Positions 1-7,552 of a stretch of 64,000 bases of DNA are shown piece by piece. Every line of letters starts with the position of its first letter. The stretch's first letter is position 1. Under the pieces are notes generated by a model, which was not told the DNA's origin, made no database searches, and worked only from the letters and a program-made list of their open reading frames with translations. The translations under genes and the position numbers were made by a program. This DNA is from Heyndrickxia sp050281185 (lineage in GTDB: Bacteria > Bacillota > Bacilli > Bacillales > Bacillaceae_C), in NCBI RefSeq assembly GCF_050281185.1, contig NZ_JBNNWS010000011.1, positions 118,839 through 182,838 on the forward strand, given 5' to 3'.

Positions 1-24
1 ACCTCAATATATTATTTTAAATTA

Positions 25-288
25 CTATTTTACGAGCATATTATTTTTACCCAAAATGTAACTGCATATATTTTCTATAGTAGTCATAGTACTCAAATCT
101 TCATCCGTAATATCAATATTAAATTCTTCCTGCAATACTAATTGAATTTCAATCATATCTAAAGAATCAAGTCCAATACTATCTTTCAACGACTCATTAC
201 TCGGAATTTCTTCGAGATTATTATTTAATTTTAATGTATCAATAATTATTTTTTTTACCATAATTTCTAAATCTTTTTCACTAAACAT
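25..288 (-). CDS. Acyl carrier protein
   Basis: An 87-residue acidic protein of ACP size. The motif IGLDSLDMIEIQ carries Ser42 in the D-S-L context, which is the phosphopantetheine attachment site of the family; the surrounding helices are typical of ACP/PCP. It would hold an acyl group as a thioester in the cytoplasm. A strong AAGGAGG precedes the ATG. It is the last gene of the leftward operon inside the window, directly after a KS-like gene (18 nt gap). A stand-alone ACP next to a radical SAM/PqqD peptide-modifying set argues for a dedicated acyl donor rather than the housekeeping fatty-acid ACP. Fold and prosthetic site are secure; the pathway role is inferred. Confidence 0.9.
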   Translation of the reverse strand: MFSEKDLEIMVKKIIIDTLKLNNNLEEIPSNESLKDSIGLDSLDMIEIQLVLQEEFNIDITDEDLSTMTTIENICSYILGKNNMLVK

Positions 289-306
289 TAGAAATCCTCC
301 TTCAAA

Positions 307-1374
307 CTAAGAAACATATGATTTTAATAGGAAAAGAATTATATTTCCACTAAATTCCACATTACAAGCTATAGCGTAACTCCTACAATTTTTTTCAATT
401 GTGTTGGAAAGCATCTCACATGCTATAGAACAGTATATAGAATGAGCTGCTCCAAATGTTTCCCCTATAATTCTTTGAGGATAGTAAATTTTGGTACTAT
501 TAACTTCCTTTTCAAATATTATATTAAGTACTTCATTTATTTCTAAATTATTTTCATCCATATATCCTTCACCATATATAACTACCGATGGAGGATAATT
601 GATATTATTCTTTTTTAAAAGGTCTTTTATCATTTCGACGATAAATAATTTACGTTCATCTACAGTCTTAATATTAGAATAAAATTTTATTTTATAGTCC
701 AAAATTTCTGCATAAATATACGTATCCCTCTTTATTGCACTATTCTCAGATTCAATTAATAGTGTTCCGGCCCCTTCTCCAGCATATTTACATTTCTCAA
801 CTTTATTAATTGCAAAAATCAAATCTTCATTTATTTCCTCTACACCAGAAACAATCAATTGATCGGTAAACTTACTTTGAATCAGGTCAAACCCATATGC
901 AACAGATGAATTACCCGTTAATGTAGTTGATGGACCTTTCAATTGATATAATATAGATATTTTACCCTGAGCATAATTCTGAACAATTTTCGAAAAAAGT
1001 CGTGGACTAATATAATTTGGGCCCTTGTATTCTAATGTTTGGATATAATCATTTACTGATGACCATGAAGCAAATTCCGTGTTTAAAATAAATCCTGTAT
1101 ATTCGTCATAAACATTTTCGGATAATATCTGGTCAACAGTAGCTATAACCATTGCAGTAAATCGATCGATTTTTCTAATTTCATTCAACGGAATCTTTTC
1201 CTTAAAATAATCATCTTTACATCTAAAAATATAACCAATTTCTTTTTCTAATTTACCAGAAGGAAAATTATTAGTGTCAAGCCGACAATTATCTAAACTA
1301 TTTATTATGCTATTTATACCCATGCCCAAATTTGTAAGAGTGTTTATCCCAGTAACAACTACTTTTTCGCGCAT
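307..1374 (-). CDS. Beta-ketoacyl synthase-like protein lacking the catalytic triad
   Basis: A 355-residue thiolase-fold protein resembling FabF-type KS or chain-length-factor subunits. It starts VVVTGINTLTNLGMG, as KS enzymes start VVVTG. The usual T-A-C-S-S nucleophile site reads TGNSS, so the Cys position is Asn155. The HGTGT motif reads YGEGY (about 267-271) and the NxGHTxxAAG motif reads GETFGAA (304-310), so both catalytic His are also missing. The length is short for a KS (about 410). It therefore probably cannot condense acyl chains and may bind or gate the neighbouring ACP, as chain-length factors do. AAGGAG lies 7-8 nt before the ATG. It sits between the transglutaminase-like and ACP genes. 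Homology is confident; function is inferred. Confidence 0.8.
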   Translation of the reverse strand: MREKVVVTGINTLTNLGMGINSIINSLDNCRLDTNNFPSGKLEKEIGYIFRCKDDYFKEKIPLNEIRKIDRFTAMVIATVDQILSENVYDEYTGFILNTEFASWSSVNDYIQTLEYKGPNYISPRLFSKIVQNYAQGKISILYQLKGPSTTLTGNSSVAYGFDLIQSKFTDQLIVSGVEEINEDLIFAINKVEKCKYAGEGAGTLLIESENSAIKRDTYIYAEILDYKIKFYSNIKTVDERKLFIVEMIKDLLKKNNINYPPSVVIYGEGYMDENNLEINEVLNIIFEKEVNSTKIYYPQRIIGETFGAAHSIYCSIACEMLSNTIEKNCRSYAIACNVEFSGNIILFLLKSYVS

Positions 1375-1420
1375 AAATATTTACTCCTTAAAATTTTTCT
1401 AATATTATTAAAAATACACA

Positions 1421-2506
1421 TTATGTGATAATAACTTCTATATAACTAGTTGAAGTGTCCATATTAAAGTTATTAACGGCTTTTACTTCTAATAAATTTT
1501 CCCCTTTACTTAGTAACCAATCGAATGAATCTGAAGAAGCAACCCAATCTGATTTATTACATCTTATAAAAAACTGTTTAAACCAAGGAACACAGTGCTT
1601 TAATTTTATTGATATCTTCCTAGAATTTAACTGCATAATTTGAATATCAACTAAATTACAAGAAAAATTTATTATAGATGGATCTCCAGTAAATCTATAA
1701 TTCTCAAATTTATTTAAATATACTAATTGTGGTGGTTCACCATTTGTATTTACAAATTCTATTTCCTTTACATTAAGTTTACCGTCTTTATCAAACATAT
1801 TTGCAGGATAGAATCTTGGATGAATAAAAAATTTCAAAAATTCTTTTTTTGCTTTAAATAGGCTATACAATTTCAGATACACTGGTGTAATTTTTATTGG
1901 AATGTTCTTTTCCGAAAGTTTAATCTCAAAATACTTATAAAGATTTAAAGGTGATTTTCTATGCCATTTCAACCCCTGTGTCTTTTTTTTACATGCAATG
2001 TCCTGTAATTCAAGAACTCCTAATGGAATTCCCCTATAAGTCCAATAAGAATTTGTTTGTGGATCAAAACAGATCCACTTATTGAACTTATTTATCCATA
2101 TTTCTGTAACAAAGTGTGCTTCCCCTTCAATTGGTCCACTAGGATACGGCTGAATTAACCTCACATGTCTAGAAGGTATCCCAAATGAAGTACAAATTTG
2201 CACAAGCAATGTTGCATATTCAACACAACGAAAAGAGAAGCCTTTCTCAACCTCTGACAAGATCACAAGTGCGTTCTGATTAGATGCAGCATTCTGTGGG
2301 TCATGTTTCCAACAATTATGAACCCAGTTCATTAATTTTAAAACCTTTTCAAACTCTTCATCTCTAGAACTGATTAATTTATCAAGTGCATACTTTTCTC
2401 TAAGAATATCTAGCTTAGGATGTTTAGAATTTTCCCAGTTAAAACTGTTAATATCTCCCCTGATTCTTGACCCTTTAAACCTTGTTACTTCAATTGTTTG
2501 ACTCAT
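1421..2506 (-). CDS. Transglutaminase-like cysteine enzyme
   Basis: A 361-residue protein with a transglutaminase/protease-like core. A Cys in FSFRCVEYA, a His in GEAHFVTEIW and an Asp in KWICFDPQ (about residues 94, 131 and 148) match the Cys-His-Asp order of the superfamily. This fold performs acyl transfer between amides and amines or hydrolyses peptides; here it could cleave or crosslink the small peptides of the locus. The C-terminal ~170 residues look beta-rich and match nothing I recognise. No signal peptide is visible, so it is likely cytoplasmic. The ATG at 2506 is chosen because GGAGG lies just upstream; a longer reading from 2518 lacks an RBS. It is separated by 25 nt from the upstream GNAT-like gene. 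Confidence 0.75.
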   Translation of the reverse strand: MSQTIEVTRFKGSRIRGDINSFNWENSKHPKLDILREKYALDKLISSRDEEFEKVLKLMNWVHNCWKHDPQNAASNQNALVILSEVEKGFSFRCVEYATLLVQICTSFGIPSRHVRLIQPYPSGPIEGEAHFVTEIWINKFNKWICFDPQTNSYWTYRGIPLGVLELQDIACKKKTQGLKWHRKSPLNLYKYFEIKLSEKNIPIKITPVYLKLYSLFKAKKEFLKFFIHPRFYPANMFDKDGKLNVKEIEFVNTNGEPPQLVYLNKFENYRFTGDPSIINFSCNLVDIQIMQLNSRKISIKLKHCVPWFKQFFIRCNKSDWVASSDSFDWLLSKGENLLEVKAVNNFNMDTSTSYIEVIIT

Positions 2507-2531
2507 AATACCCTCCAAAAGGCATTTGTTA

Positions 2532-5423
2532 TTAAAATGTCTTCATTAATTTATTGAAAACCCTTACTTCTTCCCACGACTCTAATACCCCAAGATAAAT
2601 AGTACACTCCTGCTTATTTTTATTAAATTCTATAGGAATATGGAGACGTGTGCCAAAAGGAGACAATCTTGCTTTTGTAAGACAATCAGGACTCCCAGCA
2701 GTAATAATATTTTTCTCTGAATGTTTAAATGCTCCAATTACACTCGGCCCAAAAGTGCTATGGTATTCTTTACCTGCTTGACTAGTTCTTTTTATAATTC
2801 TATCTTCATTTAATATTCCTAATTCTGATTCCCAATTTTCATCATTTGGAAAGTGGATCCAATTATTTAATCTTATTTGATTAGTTAGTCCTTCTATATA
2901 TATTTTTAATATAATTATTGGACTAGATTCGGTAGTTAAATATCTTTTAATTAACTTAAAGGGATACATTTTCAATTTCATAACAACTTCAATACCTTTA
3001 AATAAAATCCCATCCGGACCAATTTGTTCACAGTAGTCAACACTATCGCAAAAAGTTTCAATGGTATCAAACTTGTCGTCTAATATAGTAGAAACCCCTC
3101 CATACCAAGAATTCATTGCAAACATTCTTTTCTTGTTTGGAAAAGTAGAACATAATAAATTTACAGATTCTCCTTTCTTCATACTTATAATTGACCCTCC
3201 AAATTCAGGGCTTATCTTAAAATTTAGATATTTGTTATTAATTTGCCAAACTTCTATTCCTGACTCTATTGTTCTATTAATAGACAGATCTCCTTTAAGT
3301 GTTTTTAAAATAACGGATTCGTTTTTGGAAGTTGGTACTGGCCCAGAAACTTCAACAGATACTATATTAATACCGGTTTTATTGATATTTGATACAGATA
3401 TTCTTTCCTTTCCAGGAAATCCCCACTTCGCATTTATTTTAATATCTTTAGGTAATTTTAATGTTTTGTTTGATTTAAATTTCAAATAGTATTGTTGGCT
3501 AGTTTCACGTAAATCATTAATTGTATAATTTAAATTAATTTCATCTTTTTCTGTAAATATACTTTCAGGACTAATGCTGCTATGACTCAATCCAAAGTGT
3601 TTATTATTACTAAATTCCAAAGAATTTTTATTATTATTTTGAATATCTAATTTAAATAGAATTTTATTTGTTCTTTTTTGTTTTTGAATTGGCAGTTCCA
3701 GTGCAAATTGTGGCGAAGGTTCTTGGAGGTTAAAATCAAAGTAATAATAGTTTGCATTTTTCCAAAACAAGCCTGATACAGAATTGTTATTTTCCCATTT
3801 TATCCAATTCTCAGTTAATCTATTATTATCTGCAGTTATATCCTTTGATCGAGGGAAGTCAGGAAATAAAATTGGAATTGATGTAACTCCATTATTTAAT
3901 GGTAGAATCAAATTTGTCTTTGAATAATATCTCATCATAAATATAGTTTGCATTGAATTTATGTTTTCTTCACCGTCTACAACCCACTCTAAAGAAATAG
4001 ATTTCTTATCTATTATTTTGATTATTTTCTTTATCGATAAGTCTCGTACCTGTGAATTTGTTTTAAATATAAGTTCATTTTCAGACTTATTTAGAGTTAA
4101 CTCCCATATTTCCGAAGAAAACTCTGTTAAATGATAGCCGTTAGAACTTGCATTAAATGGATTTCCGAATTCGTCAGAATGTTGTTTAATAATTAGTTCA
4201 TTTAGTTTATTATAAATTTCAACATTACCACCAATTTTATTTACATAGATAAAATAACATTCACCAACGAACTTTACTTTTTTATCCCATTCTAAAATTA
4301 AATTTCCTAAATTATCTTTATCAGCTTTAATACTTTTAGTCAAACCCTTAGTTTTCAAATTACTTGAATATGAAGATAAATGGTATATTCCCGAAATATT
4401 ATTACCTAATTTTATCAACTGTTTTTGATTTCGATTTACATTTACTATTTCCCCCTCATTATTACTAACAACGATTTGATTACTTCCCGTGTTTAAAATT
4501 TCAGCGAATAAATAATTATTTTCCTCTCTCACATCAATTATTTCCCATTTACATAAAGGTGGTACAAGTCGTTTGAGTGTTATTTCTCTATCCAAAAGAT
4601 TCTTCGAAATAGTGTTTGATTCCCATTCATTAAAGTCACTTTCTAAGCTCTCCTCGATCTGTTCATTGTTATTTTTTTCTTTTAAAATATACTTCGCGTA
4701 ATATAGATTTTTATTATTTTCTAAAAGAATCCCTTCAAAATGATCTTTGGTTTCAAATGCCACAACGGAATGGGACATAGGATCCACCCAAACTTTTAAA
4801 AATTCCTCTTTATCTCTCCAAAAATAATAAATATTCTCCTCACCCAATGAAAAGTCTGTATCTTCCTCTTCGAAGGATAAGTCTTTTATAGGATCAAACC
4901 TATCTAATAAATTTTTTATTAATGGGGTTTTTAGAAATAATGGGTAATAATTTAATAATTGAAAACCTCCATTTTTCCATAATCGAAAACCCCATTTCCT
5001 ATAATAATCGACTAGATCATCAGTAGTATAAGATTTAATAACATTGCTTGAAGATTTAAATCGTTCAAAGATCTCTTTCCATAAAATTATGTGTATCTGG
5101 GGATTACCTCTATAATCTGGATGAATTAGTGTGTTAGTTCCCAAAATTACACCTTCTTCTCCAGGAAGAAAATATGTCTCAAATAAAGCTGCAATACTAG
5201 AAGAATTAGATAAAACATACCTGTTATCAAGTGGCCAATTAATTTTGTTGTTACAAATATTTCTATTAATATTATTTTTATTTGCTGGCCACCTATATCC
5301 CAGATTATAGTTAGTTTTAACAGCGTCTATTAATTGCATCAATTGTTCACTATCATCAATGGTCGGACTTCTTAGCTTCCACTTTGATGTTCTGTTTGTT
5401 AAATCAGTAACCAGTGGTCTCAC
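2532..5423 (-). CDS. Large protein with N-terminal GNAT-like domain and C-terminal beta-sandwich
   Basis: 963 residues. The first ~165 resemble a GNAT acyltransferase: a segment with LGTNTLIHPDYRGNPQIHI, then YYRKWGFR, which matches the family's GF(R/E) C-terminal motif. The remainder is long and beta-rich. From about residue 720 the pattern (YLNFKISPEFGGSIISMKKG) resembles galactose-mutarotase-like sandwich domains; the middle is unassigned. GNATs use acyl-CoA or acyl-ACP to acylate amines, and GNATs are known to acylate RiPPs (goadvionin, selidamide families). With an ACP in the operon, acylation of a Lys or N-terminus of the small peptides is a reasonable inference. The GTG start overlaps the pqqD-like stop by 4 nt with AAGAAGGGG upstream. 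The size is unusual for a GNAT. Confidence 0.6.
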   Translation of the reverse strand: MRPLVTDLTNRTSKWKLRSPTIDDSEQLMQLIDAVKTNYNLGYRWPANKNNINRNICNNKINWPLDNRYVLSNSSSIAALFETYFLPGEEGVILGTNTLIHPDYRGNPQIHIILWKEIFERFKSSSNVIKSYTTDDLVDYYRKWGFRLWKNGGFQLLNYYPLFLKTPLIKNLLDRFDPIKDLSFEEEDTDFSLGEENIYYFWRDKEEFLKVWVDPMSHSVVAFETKDHFEGILLENNKNLYYAKYILKEKNNNEQIEESLESDFNEWESNTISKNLLDREITLKRLVPPLCKWEIIDVREENNYLFAEILNTGSNQIVVSNNEGEIVNVNRNQKQLIKLGNNISGIYHLSSYSSNLKTKGLTKSIKADKDNLGNLILEWDKKVKFVGECYFIYVNKIGGNVEIYNKLNELIIKQHSDEFGNPFNASSNGYHLTEFSSEIWELTLNKSENELIFKTNSQVRDLSIKKIIKIIDKKSISLEWVVDGEENINSMQTIFMMRYYSKTNLILPLNNGVTSIPILFPDFPRSKDITADNNRLTENWIKWENNNSVSGLFWKNANYYYFDFNLQEPSPQFALELPIQKQKRTNKILFKLDIQNNNKNSLEFSNNKHFGLSHSSISPESIFTEKDEINLNYTINDLRETSQQYYLKFKSNKTLKLPKDIKINAKWGFPGKERISVSNINKTGINIVSVEVSGPVPTSKNESVILKTLKGDLSINRTIESGIEVWQINNKYLNFKISPEFGGSIISMKKGESVNLLCSTFPNKKRMFAMNSWYGGVSTILDDKFDTIETFCDSVDYCEQIGPDGILFKGIEVVMKLKMYPFKLIKRYLTTESSPIIILKIYIEGLTNQIRLNNWIHFPNDENWESELGILNEDRIIKRTSQAGKEYHSTFGPSVIGAFKHSEKNIITAGSPDCLTKARLSPFGTRLHIPIEFNKNKQECTIYLGVLESWEEVRVFNKLMKTF

Positions 5424-5719
5424 CCCTTCTTAGAAACAATATCTTCAAAAAATTCTTCAACTGAAATATTATTAATAATTTGCTCTGACACCATTTCTTT
5501 TAGTACCTTGTTTATCTCTTCTTTTATCTGATCTTCATCTTTTCCATATTTAAACGAAAGAGCTTTTGATAAATTTAAAGGATTTTTTTTCACTGCTAAG
5601 GTCATCCAGATATCCTGATAAATATTATCCAAATAATACCAGTTGGCATTGAAGGGGTTATACAATTTTACATCATTTCCTCGGTTGACCCATTTAACAT
5701 TTTTTTTAATTTGCCACAA
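5420..5719 (-). CDS. PqqD-like peptide-binding (RRE) protein
   Basis: 99 residues with the PqqD-type pattern VKWVNRGNDVKLYNPFNANWYYLDN...IWMTL, followed by a helical part that ends acidic. PqqD-like proteins (RiPP recognition elements) bind the precursor and present it to the radical SAM partner. The TTG start at 5719 lies 9 nt after AGAGGA and inside the end of the radical SAM gene (14-nt overlap); the stop overlaps the next start by 4 nt. This gives tight translational coupling to both neighbours. The arrangement radical SAM/PqqD matches PqqE/PqqD and many SPASM-type RiPP loci. Assignment is good; the exact ligand (the 19-residue peptides upstream) is inferred from position. Confidence 0.8.
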   Translation of the reverse strand: MWQIKKNVKWVNRGNDVKLYNPFNANWYYLDNIYQDIWMTLAVKKNPLNLSKALSFKYGKDEDQIKEEINKVLKEMVSEQIINNISVEEFFEDIVSKKG

Positions 5720-6815
5720 GTTGTTTCATCCTCTCTTCAGCAATTAAACATGTGTATGCTACATTGACCGCTTTTTCACTAACACTTATTGGACACGAGT
5801 AACAACTAGACACAAATTCACAAGAATTACATGGATATCTCTGCGACATGATAGCTGGATTATGAGCAAATCTAAAAAATTGTTTCCAAGAATCAGAGTT
5901 ATAAATGTCTTCAAATTTATTATCATGTAAATCATTTTTTTCCCATTTCGCTATACCATTATCTTCTATAAAATTTATTACATTCCAACGGTTACATGGA
6001 TACATTTTACCTCTAGCATCTACATAGCTTAAAACAGATCCTGCAGGACAATTATTTTCTTGAATAGGAAAATTCATGTTATATTTTTTATTTAAGTAGT
6101 TTAAAACCTTAGGTGCGCCTGGTACAGAAATTGTTAGGTGCGGTCTTTTACTTGCCCATGCAACAATTTTCTCTAAAACATCTATCAATTCTTTTGGATC
6201 ATCGACCTCTAATTTATTTTGAGTCTCTTTAGCTCCACCTTCTATTTCAAGTGTAGTAAAAGTCATTCTTTTTAAATTTGGCATTGTGTCAAATAAATTC
6301 AATAATTTATCAATATTCTTTACGAGAGGTTTTGTTAAACATGTATTTGTATTTACTGGATTTCCTGGGAGAAGGCCTAACGGTGAATTTAAAACGTTTT
6401 GTAGTCCTCTAACTACCCCCTTAAAACTTCCTCTGCTTCTAACTAAATCATTTGTTTCTTCATCACCACCATCAATACTAAAGGTAATATCTGCTATGTA
6501 ATCTGAAATTTTAGATAATCTATCTATTTGCTTCATTCCAAAATATCCACCATTAGTATTTATTCCAAATCTAATCTCCTTTTTCGCACAATATTCAAGA
6601 ATATCAAAAAAATCTTTTCTAATTAATGGTTCTCCACCAAGAAAATGAATAGCTTTTACACCATTAATTGCAAAATCATCTATTATTTTTTTTATTTCTT
6701 CAAACTCAAGTTCAGGTTCCTTAAAAATTGGAGTCATTTCACCATATGTTTCTACTGCAGTACAATGTGAACAACTTAAATTACATCTCTGAGTAATATC
6801 CCATTTAACAAACAA
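5706..6815 (-). CDS. Radical SAM/SPASM peptide-modifying enzyme
   Basis: About 369 residues. The N-terminus has CNLSCSHC (CxxxCxxC) for the SAM-binding 4Fe-4S cluster, then HFLGGEPLIR (GGEP motif). The C-terminal SPASM region contains several further Cys (CPAG, YPCNRW, YPCNSCEFVSSCYSC, YTC) expected to hold auxiliary clusters. The length is close to PqqE. Such enzymes form C-C, C-S or other crosslinks, or epimerise residues, in ribosomal peptides. I prefer the TTG at 6815, because AAGAGGTG sits 6-7 nt upstream; the GTG at 6824 lies inside that RBS. It is the first gene of the enzyme operon, ~180 nt downstream of the last good peptide ORF and after a strong hairpin. The family is secure; the chemistry is unknown. 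Confidence 0.93.
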   Translation of the reverse strand: MFVKWDITQRCNLSCSHCTAVETYGEMTPIFKEPELEFEEIKKIIDDFAINGVKAIHFLGGEPLIRKDFFDILEYCAKKEIRFGINTNGGYFGMKQIDRLSKISDYIADITFSIDGGDEETNDLVRSRGSFKGVVRGLQNVLNSPLGLLPGNPVNTNTCLTKPLVKNIDKLLNLFDTMPNLKRMTFTTLEIEGGAKETQNKLEVDDPKELIDVLEKIVAWASKRPHLTISVPGAPKVLNYLNKKYNMNFPIQENNCPAGSVLSYVDARGKMYPCNRWNVINFIEDNGIAKWEKNDLHDNKFEDIYNSDSWKQFFRFAHNPAIMSQRYPCNSCEFVSSCYSCPISVSEKAVNVAYTCLIAEERMKQLVAN

Positions 6816-6848
6816 AATAAACACCTCTTCAATTTTAGATTTTTTATG

Positions 6849-6900
6849 TGTTAAGAAATCTTTTTACTAGCTAAAAATATAATAAAAAGATTTCTTAACA
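6849..6900 (-). promoter_or_regulatory. 18-bp perfect hairpin between peptide ORFs and enzyme operon
   Basis: Arms at 6849-6866 and 6883-6900 are perfectly complementary (18 bp, AT-rich), with a 16-nt loop. A T-run follows on the plus strand, not on the minus strand, so it is not a classical terminator for the leftward transcript. It may be an RNA-processing or stability element that lets peptide mRNA outnumber enzyme mRNA. It overlaps the end of the degenerate fourth peptide copy. Confidence 0.7.
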
Positions 6901-6972
6901 TTTTTTCAAATATGAAGTTGATTTACATTTGCTATTATAAAGTTCCGATGAGAATAAATTGAATTCTTTCAA
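6895..6972 (-). pseudogene. Degenerate fourth copy of the small peptide ORF
   Basis: The end of this frame reads ELYNSKCKSTSYLKKC, clearly related to ELYKNKCESTG of the next copy but extended and with a second Cys. The expected ATG-CGT start is lost: at the repeat position the sequence begins TTA TCT AAA TCA AAA and goes to a stop. The only in-frame start is a TTG at 6972 with no proper RBS. It is either a decaying copy or a diverged precursor of 25 residues. The final Cys codon and stop lie inside the hairpin arm. Confidence 0.45.
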
Positions 6973-7000
6973 CCTGCTTTTGATTTAGATAAATAGATTC

Positions 7001-7060
7001 TCAACCAGTTGATTCACATTTGTTCTTATAAAGCTCTTGATTTGCTTTATTTTTACGCAT
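7001..7060 (-). CDS. Tiny Cys-containing peptide, candidate RiPP precursor (copy C)
   Basis: A 19-residue ORF, MRKNKANQELYKNKCESTG, with a very strong RBS (AAAGGGGGTGAG) 4-6 nt before the ATG and a TGA stop. Copy B differs at one residue. It lies in the 5' region of the operon encoding radical SAM, PqqD-like and GNAT-like enzymes, where a precursor would be expected; no longer precursor-like ORF is visible. The size recalls PqqA (about 23 residues). Tyr11, Lys12/14 and Cys15 are possible modification sites. Basic N-terminus, no hydrophobic segment. The ORF is supported by RBS and repetition; the precursor role is inferred. Confidence 0.75.
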   Translation of the reverse strand: MRKNKANQELYKNKCESTG

Positions 7061-7096
7061 ATATTCTCACCCCCTTTAATAAAATAATAGATTTTA

Positions 7097-7156
7097 TTAA
7101 CCAGTTGTTTCACATTTGTTCTTATAAAGCTCTTGATTTGCTTTATTTTTACGCAT
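7097..7156 (-). CDS. Tiny Cys-containing peptide, candidate RiPP precursor (copy B)
   Basis: 19 codons reading MRKNKANQELYKNKCETTG, identical to copy C except Thr for Ser at position 17. The RBS AAAGGGGGTGAA is nearly the same as that of copy C. The block from RBS to stop is duplicated almost base for base, so this is a recent tandem duplication. Conservation of the frame plus RBS in both copies supports translation. Confidence 0.75.
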   Translation of the reverse strand: MRKNKANQELYKNKCETTG

Positions 7157-7191
7157 ATTTTCACCCCCTTTAATAAAATAATAGATTTTTT

Positions 7192-7251
7192 TTAATCAAC
7201 TACTCTGCATACGTTTTTAAAAAGTTTAAGATCTGATTTGGATTTACGCAT
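7192..7251 (-). CDS. Tiny Cys-containing peptide, candidate RiPP precursor (copy A)
   Basis: 19 codons reading MRKSKSDLKLFKNVCRVVD, with AGGAGGTGAGAGC directly before the ATG. It keeps M1-R2-K3, K5, L10, an aromatic residue at 11, K12-N13 and C15 in common with copies B and C, while the other positions and the C-terminal four residues differ. The same length with diverged sequence is strong evidence of selection on the peptide rather than on the DNA. It is the copy closest to the putative promoter. Confidence 0.75.
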   Translation of the reverse strand: MRKSKSDLKLFKNVCRVVD

Positions 7252-7293
7252 GCTCTCACCTCCTTATTTAAATATAAATTCTTGAGAAGTTGA

Positions 7294-7320
7294 ATTATAA
7301 AATCAATTATTTTTTACTAG
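7294..7320 (-). promoter_or_regulatory. Possible promoter of the peptide/enzyme operon
   Basis: A good minus-strand -10 (TATAAT, 7294-7299) lies ~43 nt upstream of the copy A start. The sequence at the -35 position (GTCTAG) is weak, so an activator may be needed. It is the only convincing -10 box between the divergent units. Confidence 0.4.
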
Positions 7321-7479
7321 ACTTTAAATTCTCTAAACTTACGCAATTAATTTTCAATTTGGTAAAATTAACACAAAAATTAGAATAGTTAATATATATT
7401 GTTGTGATTAATTTACTAAAAAAGGAATATTCTTGTCAATACATATATTTTAAATTTTTTTTATATTTCAACTTTTTCG

Positions 7480-7508
7480 TTGACTGTAAATTTTATATTT
7501 AATAAAAT
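7480..7508 (+). promoter_or_regulatory. Sigma-A promoter of the ABC exporter
   Basis: TTGACT (7480-7485), a 17-nt spacer and TAAAAT (7503-7508) lie ~45 nt upstream of the ATPase start. This is close to the sigma-A consensus. The exporter therefore appears to have its own promoter, divergent from the peptide operon. Confidence 0.7.
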
Positions 7509-7552
7509 TGACCTAGACCAGTAATACAAAACTTGCTATGGATGGTGTTTTA

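Larger units (their letters stand above)
6965..7260 (-). repeat. Tandem ~95-bp repeat carrying RBS plus 19-codon ORF
   Basis: Starts at 7251, 7156 and 7060 are 95 and 96 bp apart; a decayed fourth unit begins about 6990. Units B and C are nearly identical over RBS, ORF and downstream spacer (AAAATAATAGATT), while unit A is diverged. A further TTG-CGT-AAG frame of nine codons near 7321-7350 may be an older remnant. Confidence 0.8.

Noticed and set aside
1455..1643. Open frame on the plus strand inside the transglutaminase-like gene
   Set aside because: Antisense shadow of a well-supported minus-strand gene; no RBS and no protein-like pattern.
7001..7251. The 19-codon ORFs as regulatory leader peptides of the radical SAM operon
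   Set aside because: Not fully excluded, but three tandem copies with individual strong RBSs and conserved internal residues, ~180 nt or more from the enzyme start, fit substrates better than an attenuator.
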